A stretch of DNA of 64,000 nt, taken from NCBI RefSeq assembly GCF_963378095.1, contig NZ_OY726397.1, forward strand, positions 5,270,001 to 5,334,000, given 5' to 3'. The stretch comes from Mycolicibacterium sp. MU0053. GTDB taxonomy: Bacteria > Actinomycetota > Actinomycetes > Mycobacteriales > Mycobacteriaceae. Positions 47,914-56,469 of this stretch are shown piece by piece. The notes below the pieces were generated by a model. That model was not told the DNA's origin. It was given only the letters and a program-made list of their open reading frames with translations, and did not search any database. The position numbers were made by a program, and so were the translations under genes. Every line of letters starts with the position of its first letter. Position 1 is the first letter of the stretch.

Positions 47914-50451
47914 TCACGCCGGGCCGAGTTGCGCGGCCAGGTACGGCGCCGTGCGGCTGAGTTTGTCGGCGGCCACCACCGCCGGTGTGCCGGCTACCAC
48001 GACGGTGCCGCCGTCGTCACCGCCGCCGGGTCCGAGGTCGATGACGTGGTCGGCTCCCGCCACCACCGACATGTCATGCTCGGCCACCACGACGGTGTTG
48101 TCGGCGTCGACGAGGCGGTGCAGCTGCGTGTGCAGCAACTCGACGTCGGCCGGGTGCAGGCCTGTGGTGGGTTCGTCGAGCACGTAGAGGGTGTGGCCGC
48201 GTTTGACCCGCTGCAACTCCGTGGCCAGCTTGATGCGTTGCGCCTCACCGCCGGACAGCTCGGTCGCCGGTTGTCCCAGCCGCAGGTATCCGAGCCCGAC
48301 TTCCCGCAGGGTCACCAAACTCCTTGCCGCGCCGGGCAAGTCGCTCAGAAATTCGGCTGCCTCGTCGACGGTCTGCGCCAGCACGTCGGCGATCGTGTGA
48401 CCCCGATAGGTGATCTCCAGGGTCTCCGCGGAGTAGCGCGCGCCACCACAGGTCGGGCAGGTGGCGTAGGTGCCCGGCAGAAACAACAACTCGACCGCCA
48501 CGAACCCCTCGCCCTGGCAGGTGGCGCAGCGCCCCGCGGCGACGTTGAACGAGAAGCGGCCGGCGCTCCAGCCCCGCCGCCGCGCTTCGGCGGTGTCGGC
48601 GAATCGTTTACGGACGGCGTCGAAGAGCCCGGTGTAGGTCGCCAGGTTCGAGCGTGGGGTGCGTCCGATCGGTCGCTGGTCCACCGTGATGAGACGGTCG
48701 ATCAGCTCGGCGCCGTCCACGCTCACCCCGACGCTGGAGTCGACGTCGATGTCGAGGAGTTCGGCATCGCCGTCGGCGGCGTCCTCCGCGAGTTCGACGG
48801 ATCCACCGAGCCGGCGGGCCATCACGTCGCCGAGCACCTTGCAGACCAGCGTCGACTTGCCCGACCCCGACACCCCGGTGACGGCCACGAACGAGCCCAG
48901 CGGGATGTCGACGTCGACGTCGCGCAGGTTGTGGAAGGTGATGCCGCGCAACCGCATAACGCCGCTCGGCGGGCGGGCGGTGCGTCGGGCAGCGGGCCCC
49001 TCGGCGAACAGGTAGCGCCGGGTGACCGACGCTTCGATGTCGGCCAGGCCGGCCACGGCCCCGCTGTAGAGCACGTCCCCGCCGAGCTCACCGGCACCGG
49101 GGCCGACATCGACGATCCACTCGGCGCGGCGCACCACGTCCATGTCGTGCTCGACCACGAACAACGAGTTCCCGGCCCGCCGCAGCCGATCCAGCACCTC
49201 CAGCAACGGTTCGGCGTCGGCCGGATGCAGTCCGGCCGACGGCTCGTCCAGGACGTAGAGGACGCCGAAGAGCCCGGCCCGCAGCTGCGTCGCCAGCCGC
49301 AGCCGCTGCAACTCACCCGGCGAGACCGTGGGCGTGCGGCGGTGCAGGCTCAGGTAGCCGAGCCCCAGATCGACCAGCACGGCTATCCGGGCCACCAGGT
49401 CGGCGGCGATCATGGTCGCCACCTCGGTGAACTCACCGGACTCGGTGGATTCGTAGGCCGCGGCGAACTCCGTCCTGGCCGCGGCCGGGGCCAGGACATC
49501 GGCGAGCGCCGTCAACGGCAGCGACACCAGGTCCGCGATGGTGCGCCCGGCGAAGGTCACCGCGAGCGCTTCGGGCCGCAGCCCGGCGCCACCGCAGACG
49601 GCGCAGTCGGCGCTGTGCACGAACTGCAGCACCCGACGCCGCATCGTCGCGCTCTGCGAGTTGGCCAGCGTGTGGCGGACGTGGCGCTCGGCGCTGGAGA
49701 AGGTGCCGTTGTAGTAATAGTCAGCGGTGACCGGATGCCGGCTCGGATCGATCTCGACGGTGGGCTGATCGTCGGTGAACAGGATCCAATCCCGGTGCCG
49801 CTTGGGCAGTTTGCGCCACGGCTTGTCGATGTCGTAACCAAGCGTGATGAGGATGTCTCGCAGGTTCTGCCCCTGCCAGGCGCCCGGCCAGGCGGCCACC
49901 GCGCCGTCGCGGATGGTCAGCGACGGATCGGGTACCAGCGTCTGCTCGGTGACCTCGTGGATGCGGCCGAGGCCGTGACACTCCGGGCAGGCGCCGATCG
50001 TGGTGTTCGGCGAGAACGCATCGGAGTCCAGCCGCTCGGTGGCGCCGGGCGGGTAGGTTCCGGCACGCGAGAACAACATGCGCAGCAGGTTGGACAAGGT
50101 GGTGACGGTGCCGACCGTCGACCGCGACGTCGCGGTGCCGCGGCGCTGCTGCAGCGCGACCGCCGGCGGCAGGCCGGTGATGTCGTCGACCTTCGGGGCG
50201 TCCTGGGGCAGCAGTAACCGCCGCGCATACGGGGCCACCGATTCGAAGTACCGGCGCTGGGCCTCGGCGTAGACGGTGCCGAACGCCAGCGAAGACTTGC
50301 CGGATCCGGACACCCCGGTGAACACCACGAAGGAATCGCGCGGTGCCGCGACATCCACGGCGTTCAGGTTGTGCACGCGGGAGGCGTAGACGCGGATGAA
50401 CGGGTCCGGGCCCTGCCCGCCCACACCGCTACCGTCGTCCACCTGAGCCAT
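47914..50451 (-). CDS. UvrA-like ABC excision protein lacking the UvrB-binding region (class II UvrA)
   Basis: 845 residues versus about 970 for canonical UvrA. Two ABC modules: Walker A GVSGSGKSS and GVSGSGKST, signatures VSPGELQRL (degenerate) and LSGGEAQRI, and VLYVLDEPSAGLHP and LYVLDEPTTGLHP. Zinc-finger pairs CPECHGLG/CAVCGGAG and CATCQGEG/CPTCGGAR are present. The size and the direct run from the first ATPase region into the zinc finger suggest loss of the UvrB-binding domain, as in UvrA2-type proteins linked to drug tolerance. ATG 50451 chosen because homology begins shortly after it. Confidence 0.88.
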   Translation of the reverse strand: MAQVDDGSGVGGQGPDPFIRVYASRVHNLNAVDVAAPRDSFVVFTGVSGSGKSSLAFGTVYAEAQRRYFESVAPYARRLLLPQDAPKVDDITGLPPAVALQQRRGTATSRSTVGTVTTLSNLLRMLFSRAGTYPPGATERLDSDAFSPNTTIGACPECHGLGRIHEVTEQTLVPDPSLTIRDGAVAAWPGAWQGQNLRDILITLGYDIDKPWRKLPKRHRDWILFTDDQPTVEIDPSRHPVTADYYYNGTFSSAERHVRHTLANSQSATMRRRVLQFVHSADCAVCGGAGLRPEALAVTFAGRTIADLVSLPLTALADVLAPAAARTEFAAAYESTESGEFTEVATMIAADLVARIAVLVDLGLGYLSLHRRTPTVSPGELQRLRLATQLRAGLFGVLYVLDEPSAGLHPADAEPLLEVLDRLRRAGNSLFVVEHDMDVVRRAEWIVDVGPGAGELGGDVLYSGAVAGLADIEASVTRRYLFAEGPAARRTARPPSGVMRLRGITFHNLRDVDVDIPLGSFVAVTGVSGSGKSTLVCKVLGDVMARRLGGSVELAEDAADGDAELLDIDVDSSVGVSVDGAELIDRLITVDQRPIGRTPRSNLATYTGLFDAVRKRFADTAEARRRGWSAGRFSFNVAAGRCATCQGEGFVAVELLFLPGTYATCPTCGGARYSAETLEITYRGHTIADVLAQTVDEAAEFLSDLPGAARSLVTLREVGLGYLRLGQPATELSGGEAQRIKLATELQRVKRGHTLYVLDEPTTGLHPADVELLHTQLHRLVDADNTVVVAEHDMSVVAGADHVIDLGPGGGDDGGTVVVAGTPAVVAADKLSRTAPYLAAQLGPA

Positions 50452-50564
50452 TGTGTACGACCGCCCTGCCGCCGCGCCCGAACCGTAATGAATAAATTGC
50501 CTAGGGTGGGGTAACCGGTGGGCGCAGCGTTGCCCCGCTCCCAGGATCTGTTTGGAGGACACTC

Positions 50565-51485
50565 ATGCGCCGGCGGTTTATCAATCGGGCGATGACGACG
50601 ACGGCGATCGCCGCCGTCTTGATGCTGATACCCGGCTGTGGGGCGCAGGTCTGGGGTATGCCTGCGGCCGGCGAGAATGCACCGCACGCCCCCGTCGTCG
50701 TCCCGCAGGCCCCGCCTCCGGGACAGCCCCAGGTGCCACCGGCACCGACGGCGGAGGGTCTCGACATCCGGGTCCGTCAGGCCGGCGCCGACGCGGCCGC
50801 CTCCGGGGCCGATGTCGAGATCGTCGTGCTGGACCGCAGCACCGGCCAGCGCTTCGCCAGCGGGTCCAACAAGCCCTTCCCCATCGCGTCCGTGGTGAAG
50901 CTGTTCATCGCCGACGACCTGCTCCTGCAGGAGTCGGAGGGCAAGACTGAGCTCTCCGCCGCAGACCGCAAGTCGCTCGAGATCATGCTGCGCTCCTCCG
51001 ACGACAGCGCGGCGCAGCTGTTCTGGGACCGCAGCGGCGGAAACGCGATCATCGGACGCATTGTGGCGCGCTACGGGTTGGCGGGCACGACGGCGCCGTA
51101 CAACGGACACTGGGACGTGACACAGAGCACCGCTAGCGATCTCGTGCGCTATTACGACATGTTGCTGAACGGCGCCGGCGGGCTGCCACCCGAGCAGGCC
51201 GAGGTCATCATCGGCAACCTGGCGCGCTTCACCCCGACGGGCAATGACGGGTACCCGCAGCGGTTCGGTATCCCCGACGGTCTCTACGCCGAGTCGGTGG
51301 CGGTCAAGCAGGGCTGGTTCTGCTGCTGGAACGGCGGCAACCAGCTGCACATGTCGACCGGGATCATCGGACCCGACCGCCGCTACGTGATGGCCGTCGG
51401 CTCCCTGGACCCCACCGATGAGGCCACCGCCCGTGCCAACATCACGCAGGCCGTCAAGACGATGTTCCCCGGCGGCAAGGTTTGA
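50565..51485 (+). CDS. LppW-like lipoprotein with class A beta-lactamase-type fold
   Basis: 306 residues. Lipobox LIPGC (Cys25), a proline-rich linker (45-62), then a penicillin-binding-type domain: Ser109-V-V-K112, SDD in place of SDN (about 144), and VKQGW where KTG normally sits. It resembles mycobacterial LppW, whose function is unknown. The SxxK serine and lysine are intact, but the changed KTG motif makes real beta-lactamase activity doubtful. TTGGAGG precedes the ATG. Confidence 0.82.
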   Translation: MRRRFINRAMTTTAIAAVLMLIPGCGAQVWGMPAAGENAPHAPVVVPQAPPPGQPQVPPAPTAEGLDIRVRQAGADAAASGADVEIVVLDRSTGQRFASGSNKPFPIASVVKLFIADDLLLQESEGKTELSAADRKSLEIMLRSSDDSAAQLFWDRSGGNAIIGRIVARYGLAGTTAPYNGHWDVTQSTASDLVRYYDMLLNGAGGLPPEQAEVIIGNLARFTPTGNDGYPQRFGIPDGLYAESVAVKQGWFCCWNGGNQLHMSTGIIGPDRRYVMAVGSLDPTDEATARANITQAVKTMFPGGKV

Positions 51486-51506
51486 CGTCGCCGGCATGAA
51501 CCGCGC

Positions 51507-52895
51507 TCAGCCGGTGAAACCCTCCCCCGTGCTCGACCGGTCGTGGTGGCTGTAGGTCAGCGGGATCTGTCGGCCGCGGGCGATCTTGTTCAGCATGCCG
51601 ATCCGCGCGCGGGCCGCCGCACCGGACTTCTTCTTGCGCTCCCGAATGGGGTTGGAGAACGGCAGCCTGTCGGTGACCATCGCGATTCCGACGTTGAGCC
51701 GGGTGAAGTTCGTGAACATCCGCACCCGGCGCTCGAAGTTGTAGCCCAGCGGCTCGAAGAGCGTCCCCGCGACCATCGCCTCGATCTGCCGATACCCGAA
51801 CACGACTCCAGCCGGGGCCAGCGCGATGGTCGCCGTGAGCTGGTTGGCGTAGCGAGCCACCAACTTCTTGACCAAGTCGGGCTGGGTTTCGGTCAGGGTT
51901 TCGATGTGGGCGGGACCGGCGATGGCGTCGACGAGTTCGGCCCGCCACGGCGACGGGTTGCCACCCCTGGCCAGGACGTAGTTCAGTGACTTGATGAGCT
52001 CCACCCCGTCGGCGGAGTGCAGTCGCTCGGGCGCACCCCACAGGCGCCCGGAGTATGTCGAGTACTCAGCCAGGTCGTCGAGTTGTTGGCGGGTCAGTTT
52101 GCGCCCGAACGCGTGATCGACGAGTCGTCCGAGCAGCATCCCGCTGCCGAAGCCGAGCAGCGAGGTCACCGGAATAGGCTCACCGAACTTGAGGTAGACC
52201 TGGTCGCCCCACTTGCGCCGCAGCCCGCGGCTGACGATTGCGTGCATCAACCGCACTCGCACCACGTCCTGGAAGGCTTCCGAGTGCCGGTCGAAGATGT
52301 CGGGCAGGGTGAACTGCGCGAACACCCGCGCCGTCTCGATGAAGCGGCGCGGGCCATCGTCGGCGAACCGCCCGGTGGCTCCGGTGGATGCGGAGATGTC
52401 ACCGGTCATCGCAGTCTCGTAGAACGCCCAGCCCTGGATGATCGTGGTGGCGGCCAGCGTGCTCGACATCGCCAGCATCCGGCCTCGTTCGGCCGCGACG
52501 AGATCGAACTGGTCGGCCAGGGTGTCGAGGTGCTCGAAGAGTTCGACGAACTCCGGCGGCGGATTCTCCAGCGTGTCGATACCCTGCGTCAAAGCCTGCT
52601 CGAACAGCGCCCGGCCCTTTTCTGGACCGAGGCGCTCGAACGCGTCCGCCGCACCGATCATGTGTTCGTCGGCCTGCCAGAAATAGTCATCACGCATGCG
52701 GGTGATGTCGTTCGGTTCAACCTCTTTGTCGATATCGATCCACTCGCCGAACATGAACTCCCGCATGTGCCGCCACTGGGCGGCGAAATGGTCACGTCCG
52801 GGCGGGATGGGTCGCAGCGGCTTATCGGGGTGGTCGCGTCGATTGAACTCGACGTCCTCGAGCAGGATCGCTGGACGCGTACCGGTCACGGTCAT
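51507..52895 (-). CDS. Oxygenase MpaB-like protein (DUF2236), second copy
   Basis: About 462 residues. The DUF2236 core is clear: GWAFYETAMTGDISASTGATGRFADDG, VRVRLMHAIVSRGLRRKWG, EPIPVTSLLGFGSGMLLG and LAEYSTYSGRLWG. It has longer N- and C-terminal extensions than the copy at 42826-44046. Predicted heme-binding or oxygenase-like, activity unknown. ATG 52895 (TTG 52898 also possible). It converges with the LppW-like gene and is divergent from the nitroreductase gene across a gap with several inverted repeats. Confidence 0.82.
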   Translation of the reverse strand: MTVTGTRPAILLEDVEFNRRDHPDKPLRPIPPGRDHFAAQWRHMREFMFGEWIDIDKEVEPNDITRMRDDYFWQADEHMIGAADAFERLGPEKGRALFEQALTQGIDTLENPPPEFVELFEHLDTLADQFDLVAAERGRMLAMSSTLAATTIIQGWAFYETAMTGDISASTGATGRFADDGPRRFIETARVFAQFTLPDIFDRHSEAFQDVVRVRLMHAIVSRGLRRKWGDQVYLKFGEPIPVTSLLGFGSGMLLGRLVDHAFGRKLTRQQLDDLAEYSTYSGRLWGAPERLHSADGVELIKSLNYVLARGGNPSPWRAELVDAIAGPAHIETLTETQPDLVKKLVARYANQLTATIALAPAGVVFGYRQIEAMVAGTLFEPLGYNFERRVRMFTNFTRLNVGIAMVTDRLPFSNPIRERKKKSGAAARARIGMLNKIARGRQIPLTYSHHDRSSTGEGFTG

Positions 52896-52931
52896 CAATC
52901 GGGTCCAATCGCAGAAGTACAGGGCACTGAT

Positions 52932-52990
52932 TGCGACGCTATCGCAGATAGGCGGTTATGTGAACCGTCATTCCGCACCTGATACGGAAT
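52932..52990. promoter_or_regulatory. Three consecutive short inverted repeats in a divergent promoter region
   Basis: TGCGA-N5-TCGCA (52932-52946), CGGTT-N5-AACCG (52953-52967) and ATTCCG-N9-CGGAAT (52970-52990) lie one after another between the MpaB-like and nitroreductase genes. Each is short, so chance is possible, but three in 59 bases at a divergent promoter suggests regulator binding. No DosR box was found, although Acg genes in M. tuberculosis are DosR-controlled. Confidence 0.4.
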
Positions 52991-53119
52991 CCGTGCAGGT
53001 GACGCGGGGTGCTTCGGTTGCGCTCGGTGGGCAGCCGAGCAATGCGATCGCGGATCGACCCGCTGCTCTTAGACTGACGCCGTACCCCGAGTCACTGGCA
53101 TCTGGTGGAGGTGAGAAGT

Positions 53120-53941
53120 GTGGCCGCTGCCTTCCCCGACGCCGCCGAGCTGGAGCGCGTACTGGACCTCGCGGCGCGCGCCCCTTCGGCCGGCAACACC
53201 CAGCCCTGGCGCTGGCACGTCGACAACCGGGGCGTGCAGTTGTTCGCCGACTGGCCCCGCCGCCGCGGTGACACCGACTCCGATCGGCGCGACGTCTTCC
53301 TGAGCTGCGGCGCCGTGCTGCACCACTGCGCGGTCGCGTTCGCCGCCGCCGGCTGGTCGAGCCGGGTCCATCGCTTCCCCGCGGACGACGTGCTGGCGTC
53401 ATTCGAGTTGGACCCGCAACCCGCCGGTGATGGCAGTCGCGAGTTGGCTGACGCGATTGCGCTCCGTCGGGCCGATCGGCGGCCCTATAGCGGCTCGCTG
53501 CCTGCCGGCACGGTCGAACTACTTGTCATGCGTGCGCAACGCTTTGGGGTGCAGCTGTCCGTGGTGCCGACCAGTCGATGGACCAGGATCGGCGCGACCG
53601 AATTTGCGCTGCGCTACGCAGCTGGTGCCGACCAGCACGACGACGACCAGGCCGCGATGCTCGTGTTGGCGACCGACACCGACAGCGACCTGATGCGGCT
53701 GCGCGCCGGCGAGGCACTGAGCCACCTGACGCTCTCGGCCGCGGCCCTCGGACTCGCCACCTGCCCCTTGACGGAGCCGCTGCGGGATCCGCGCAACAGC
53801 CTGACACTCGCGTGCGAGATCTTCGACGGCGACGCCTACCCGCAGGCATTGATCCGGCTCGGGCAGCAGTCGGACGGCGATCCGCTGCCGCCGCTGGAAC
53901 GGCGGTCCGTCGCGGAGACAACCACCTTCGCGCTCCAGTAG
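53120..53941 (+). CDS. Acg-family nitroreductase-like protein, shortened
   Basis: 273 residues. Matches Acg at ARAPSAGNTQPWRWHV, SCGAVLHHCAVAFAAAG, ALRRADRRPYS and GLATCPLTEPL. GGAGGTG at 53107-53113 favours GTG 53120 over the in-frame GTGs at 53105 and 53111. Acg proteins are about 330 residues; here the central segment with the FWWTGAF-like loop and its flanks (about 55 residues) is missing between ATEFALRYAAG and AAMLVLATD. In this family the FMN pocket is often occluded, and the role may be flavin storage. Confidence 0.82.
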   Translation: MAAAFPDAAELERVLDLAARAPSAGNTQPWRWHVDNRGVQLFADWPRRRGDTDSDRRDVFLSCGAVLHHCAVAFAAAGWSSRVHRFPADDVLASFELDPQPAGDGSRELADAIALRRADRRPYSGSLPAGTVELLVMRAQRFGVQLSVVPTSRWTRIGATEFALRYAAGADQHDDDQAAMLVLATDTDSDLMRLRAGEALSHLTLSAAALGLATCPLTEPLRDPRNSLTLACEIFDGDAYPQALIRLGQQSDGDPLPPLERRSVAETTTFALQ

Positions 53942-53946
53942 GGCGA

Positions 53947-53981
53947 TGCCGGAACCCCCTATTTTCCAAGGAGTTCCGGCA
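53947..53981. terminator. Bidirectional terminator hairpin
   Basis: TGCCGGAAC (53947-53955) and GTTCCGGCA (53973-53981) form a perfect 9-pair stem around a 17-base loop that contains TATTTT. It sits between the convergent nitroreductase and SRPBCC genes, the expected place for a shared terminator. Confidence 0.6.
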
Positions 53982-53993
53982 CCGCCGCCGGCG

Positions 53994-54482
53994 TCAGCTT
54001 GCCAGGAATGCGTCGATCTGGTTGATCGCCTGCGTCGAACCCTCTTCGACGCCCATCTCGAGCACCTGCTGCAGGCCTTCGGCCGTCTCGTACCTGCTGA
54101 CGTAGGTGACCCGGGTGCCGCCGTCGCCGACCGCCTCGAAGGTGTAGACGCTGTGCGCGACCGGCATGTCGCCGGCCGGCTTCAGCTCGTCGTCGGCGAA
54201 CCCGTCTTCGAAACTGAAGCTGCGCGGCTCGTCGACGGCGGTGACGCTCCAATAGCCGCCGTACTTCTCGCCTTCGGGTCCGGTCATGAAGTACGTGACG
54301 GTGCCGCCCGGCGTGAGCGCATGCTCGACCACGGTGGCCGGGTACTCGGGCGGACCCCAGATTCTCTCCAGCTGCCGCGGGTCGGCGTAGATCTGCCAGA
54401 CCCGCTCGACGGGCGCCGCGAACTCCGCGGTGATCGTCAGGGTGAGGTCGTCGATGTTTTTGCTGATGTTGGTGACAGGCAT
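53994..54482 (-). CDS. SRPBCC/AHSA1-domain protein
   Basis: 162 residues of the START/AHSA1-like ligand-binding fold: TITAEFAAPVERVWQIYADP, ERIWGPPEYPATVVEH, GGYWSVTAVDEP and the final helix MGVEEGSTQAINQIDAFL. Bacterial AHSA1-type proteins are often paired with an ArsR regulator, as here: the ArsR gene ends 2 bases upstream. The ligand is unknown. Confidence 0.88.
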   Translation of the reverse strand: MPVTNISKNIDDLTLTITAEFAAPVERVWQIYADPRQLERIWGPPEYPATVVEHALTPGGTVTYFMTGPEGEKYGGYWSVTAVDEPRSFSFEDGFADDELKPAGDMPVAHSVYTFEAVGDGGTRVTYVSRYETAEGLQQVLEMGVEEGSTQAINQIDAFLAS

Positions 54483-54484
54483 GG

Positions 54485-54811
54485 TTATTCCTTGCTGAGT
54501 AGGTCGTCAATGCGAGCGATGCGGCCGCGCCAGACGTCTTCGAGCTCGGTGAGCATCGAGGCGACTGATCGCACGGCCTCCACATCGCCACTCGCCAGCT
54601 GCTCTCGCCCCTGGCGACGCTTGGAGATCAGGCCTGCCTTCTCCAGCACGGCGACGTGTTTCTGCACCGCGGCGAAGCTCATGTCGTAGTTCGCCGCCAG
54701 CGCGGTGACCGAGTGTTCCCCGGCCAGCACCCGACGCAGGATGTCCCGCCGAGTCCGGTCGGCCAGGGCGTGGAAGAACGCGTCCGCGCTGTCCTCGTCC
54801 CGATCGGTCAC
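54485..54811 (-). CDS. ArsR-family regulator (SRPBCC-partner type)
   Basis: 108 residues: winged helix DAFFHALADRTRRDILRRVLAGEHSVTALAA and SFAAVQKHVAVLEKAGLISKRRQGREQ, the version lacking metal-binding cysteines. GTG 54811 is preferred to the upstream in-frame ATG 54826, because a -10 box TACATT lies 6 bases before GTG (leaderless) and the ATG falls inside the operator. Forms an operon with the SRPBCC gene and should repress it and itself. Confidence 0.87.
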   Translation of the reverse strand: MTDRDEDSADAFFHALADRTRRDILRRVLAGEHSVTALAANYDMSFAAVQKHVAVLEKAGLISKRRQGREQLASGDVEAVRSVASMLTELEDVWRGRIARIDDLLSKE

Positions 54812-54817
54812 AGCACT

Positions 54818-54839
54818 AATGTACAACCAATCAGTTGTA
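54818..54839 (-). promoter_or_regulatory. ArsR operator overlapping -10 box
   Basis: TACAAC (54822-54827), 6 bases, GTTGTA (54834-54839) is a perfect inverted repeat. It overlaps the minus-strand -10 TACATT (54818-54823) of the ArsR-SRPBCC operon, so binding would block RNA polymerase. Confidence 0.62.
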
Positions 54840-54870
54840 TGTTGTCAACCCCGATTTTAGGCCGGGCCCG

Positions 54871-56430
54871 TCACAGTTCGCAGGACGCATCCTCGTCCGG
54901 CAACTCGAGATCGATCAGGTAGTCGGCGGCGATCTCGTTGACGCACTGGTTGGTTCCGGCCAGCACGATGGTGTGGCCCTCCCCTTTCACGGTGAGCAAG
55001 GCACCGCCGAGCGTCTCTGCCAGCTTGACGCCGCCGGCGTGCGGCGTGGTGGGGTCACCGGTGATCGACACAACCAGTGTGGGCGGTAGGCCCACGACGT
55101 CGGCTGCGTACGGGATGCCCAGCGTCGGCTCGGTAGGCCACTGCTCACACCCGTCGCGGGCGCCGGTGAGCGCCACTCCGGGATCCATGAACGGGGCAGC
55201 GTCAAAGATGCTGGCGCGCAAGGCATCACCCTGCTCTACGGTGAGGCGTTCCTCGTCCATGCAGTTGATCGCGTAGAGCGCCTCGGCGAGGTTGGGCCAG
55301 CGGCCCTCGGCGTCGCGGAGCGAGAAGTCGTAGTTGAGTTGGAGCAGTTCATCGCCGCGCCCCCGCTGCAACTGCGCCATGCCGGTGATGATTCGGGGCC
55401 AGGCCGCTTCGGTGTAGAGGCCCGCGATGACGCCGCCGATCGCTTCGTCAAAGCCCAGGTCGGAGTCCAGCGCCGGCACCGGTTGCCCGTAGAGCGGCCG
55501 CACGATCCGGTGGAACTCCTCGGTCGCCCGGGCCGGGTCGTCGCCCAGCGGACAGTCCTGCTGCTCGGCGCAGAACTCGGCCATCTGGCCGAACGAGCGC
55601 TGGAACCCGGCATACGCCGCGACCCGGCGCTCGAAGGTGCCCTGGTTCGGGTCGATGGCGCCGTCGAGCAGCATCGCGCGCACGTTCTGCGGGAACTGTT
55701 CGGCGTAGACGGCACCGAGTCGCGTCCCGTAACTCTGCCCCAGGAAGGTGAGCTGCTCATCGCCGAGGACCGCCCGCAGTACGTCGATGTCACGCGCCGA
55801 ATCGCGGGTGCCCACGCTGGCCAACACGTCGAGGCCGCCCGAGCGCTCGGCACACCGATCGAGGATCTCTCTGGTGTCCTGTTCGGTCCATTGCACCGCC
55901 GTGCCCTGCGTGCTCAACAGGAACTCGCCACGGTCGGCCTCGGCGTCGGTGAAACAATCGACGGCCGGGTCCGTGCTGCCCACGCCGCGCGGGTCGAACC
56001 CGACCAGGTCGAAGCTGTCGGTCAGCCGGGCCTCCGGCAGGGACATCGCCGTCGCCGCGGTGGCGAACAAACCGGAACCGCCGGGCCCGCCGGGGTTGAT
56101 CACCAACGAGCCGATGGGCTGACCGCGGGCGGGCACTCGGGCGACGGCCAGGCGCGCGGTCTTTCCTTCCGGATCTTGATAATCCAGCGGCACTTCCACA
56201 CGTCCGCACTCCATGGTCGGCGCCTGGGCAAAGACCGCGCGCTCGATCGCGGTATTGGCATAGCCCTCACAGGACTCCCAGGCAATCTCTTGCGAGTAGA
56301 ACCGATCCAGGCCAGATGACGGTGTCGGTGAAGTGCAAGACGTCATCGCGATGGTCAAGGCCAGGATCAGGAAGGCGAGGGACGAGCCCCGGCGCTTCTG
56401 GTGTACGGACGTGAAAAGCCTTGCCAGCAT
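54871..56430 (-). CDS. Hip1/CaeA-like serine peptidase, probable lipoprotein
   Basis: 519 residues, the size of M. tuberculosis Hip1 (Rv2224c). Signal peptide with a cysteine at 32 (ALTIAMTSC). Alpha/beta-hydrolase core: VINPGGPGGSG (oxyanion region), FDPRGVGSTDP, nucleophile in FLGQSYGTRLG, ending with a TAP-like C-terminal domain (LPPTLVVSITGDPTTPH, catalytic Asp, then GEGHTIV with His). Known relatives are cell-envelope proteases or tripeptidyl aminopeptidases that modulate host responses. Substrate here unknown. Confidence 0.9.
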   Translation of the reverse strand: MLARLFTSVHQKRRGSSLAFLILALTIAMTSCTSPTPSSGLDRFYSQEIAWESCEGYANTAIERAVFAQAPTMECGRVEVPLDYQDPEGKTARLAVARVPARGQPIGSLVINPGGPGGSGLFATAATAMSLPEARLTDSFDLVGFDPRGVGSTDPAVDCFTDAEADRGEFLLSTQGTAVQWTEQDTREILDRCAERSGGLDVLASVGTRDSARDIDVLRAVLGDEQLTFLGQSYGTRLGAVYAEQFPQNVRAMLLDGAIDPNQGTFERRVAAYAGFQRSFGQMAEFCAEQQDCPLGDDPARATEEFHRIVRPLYGQPVPALDSDLGFDEAIGGVIAGLYTEAAWPRIITGMAQLQRGRGDELLQLNYDFSLRDAEGRWPNLAEALYAINCMDEERLTVEQGDALRASIFDAAPFMDPGVALTGARDGCEQWPTEPTLGIPYAADVVGLPPTLVVSITGDPTTPHAGGVKLAETLGGALLTVKGEGHTIVLAGTNQCVNEIAADYLIDLELPDEDASCEL

Positions 56431-56469
56431 TGGATAATCCGTTCGGTGGTCGGTCGGTTTTCCGCGGGA

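Noticed and set aside
47728..50217. 829-codon plus-strand frame opposite the UvrA-like gene
   Set aside because: Shadow frame; the minus strand carries paired Walker motifs and zinc fingers.
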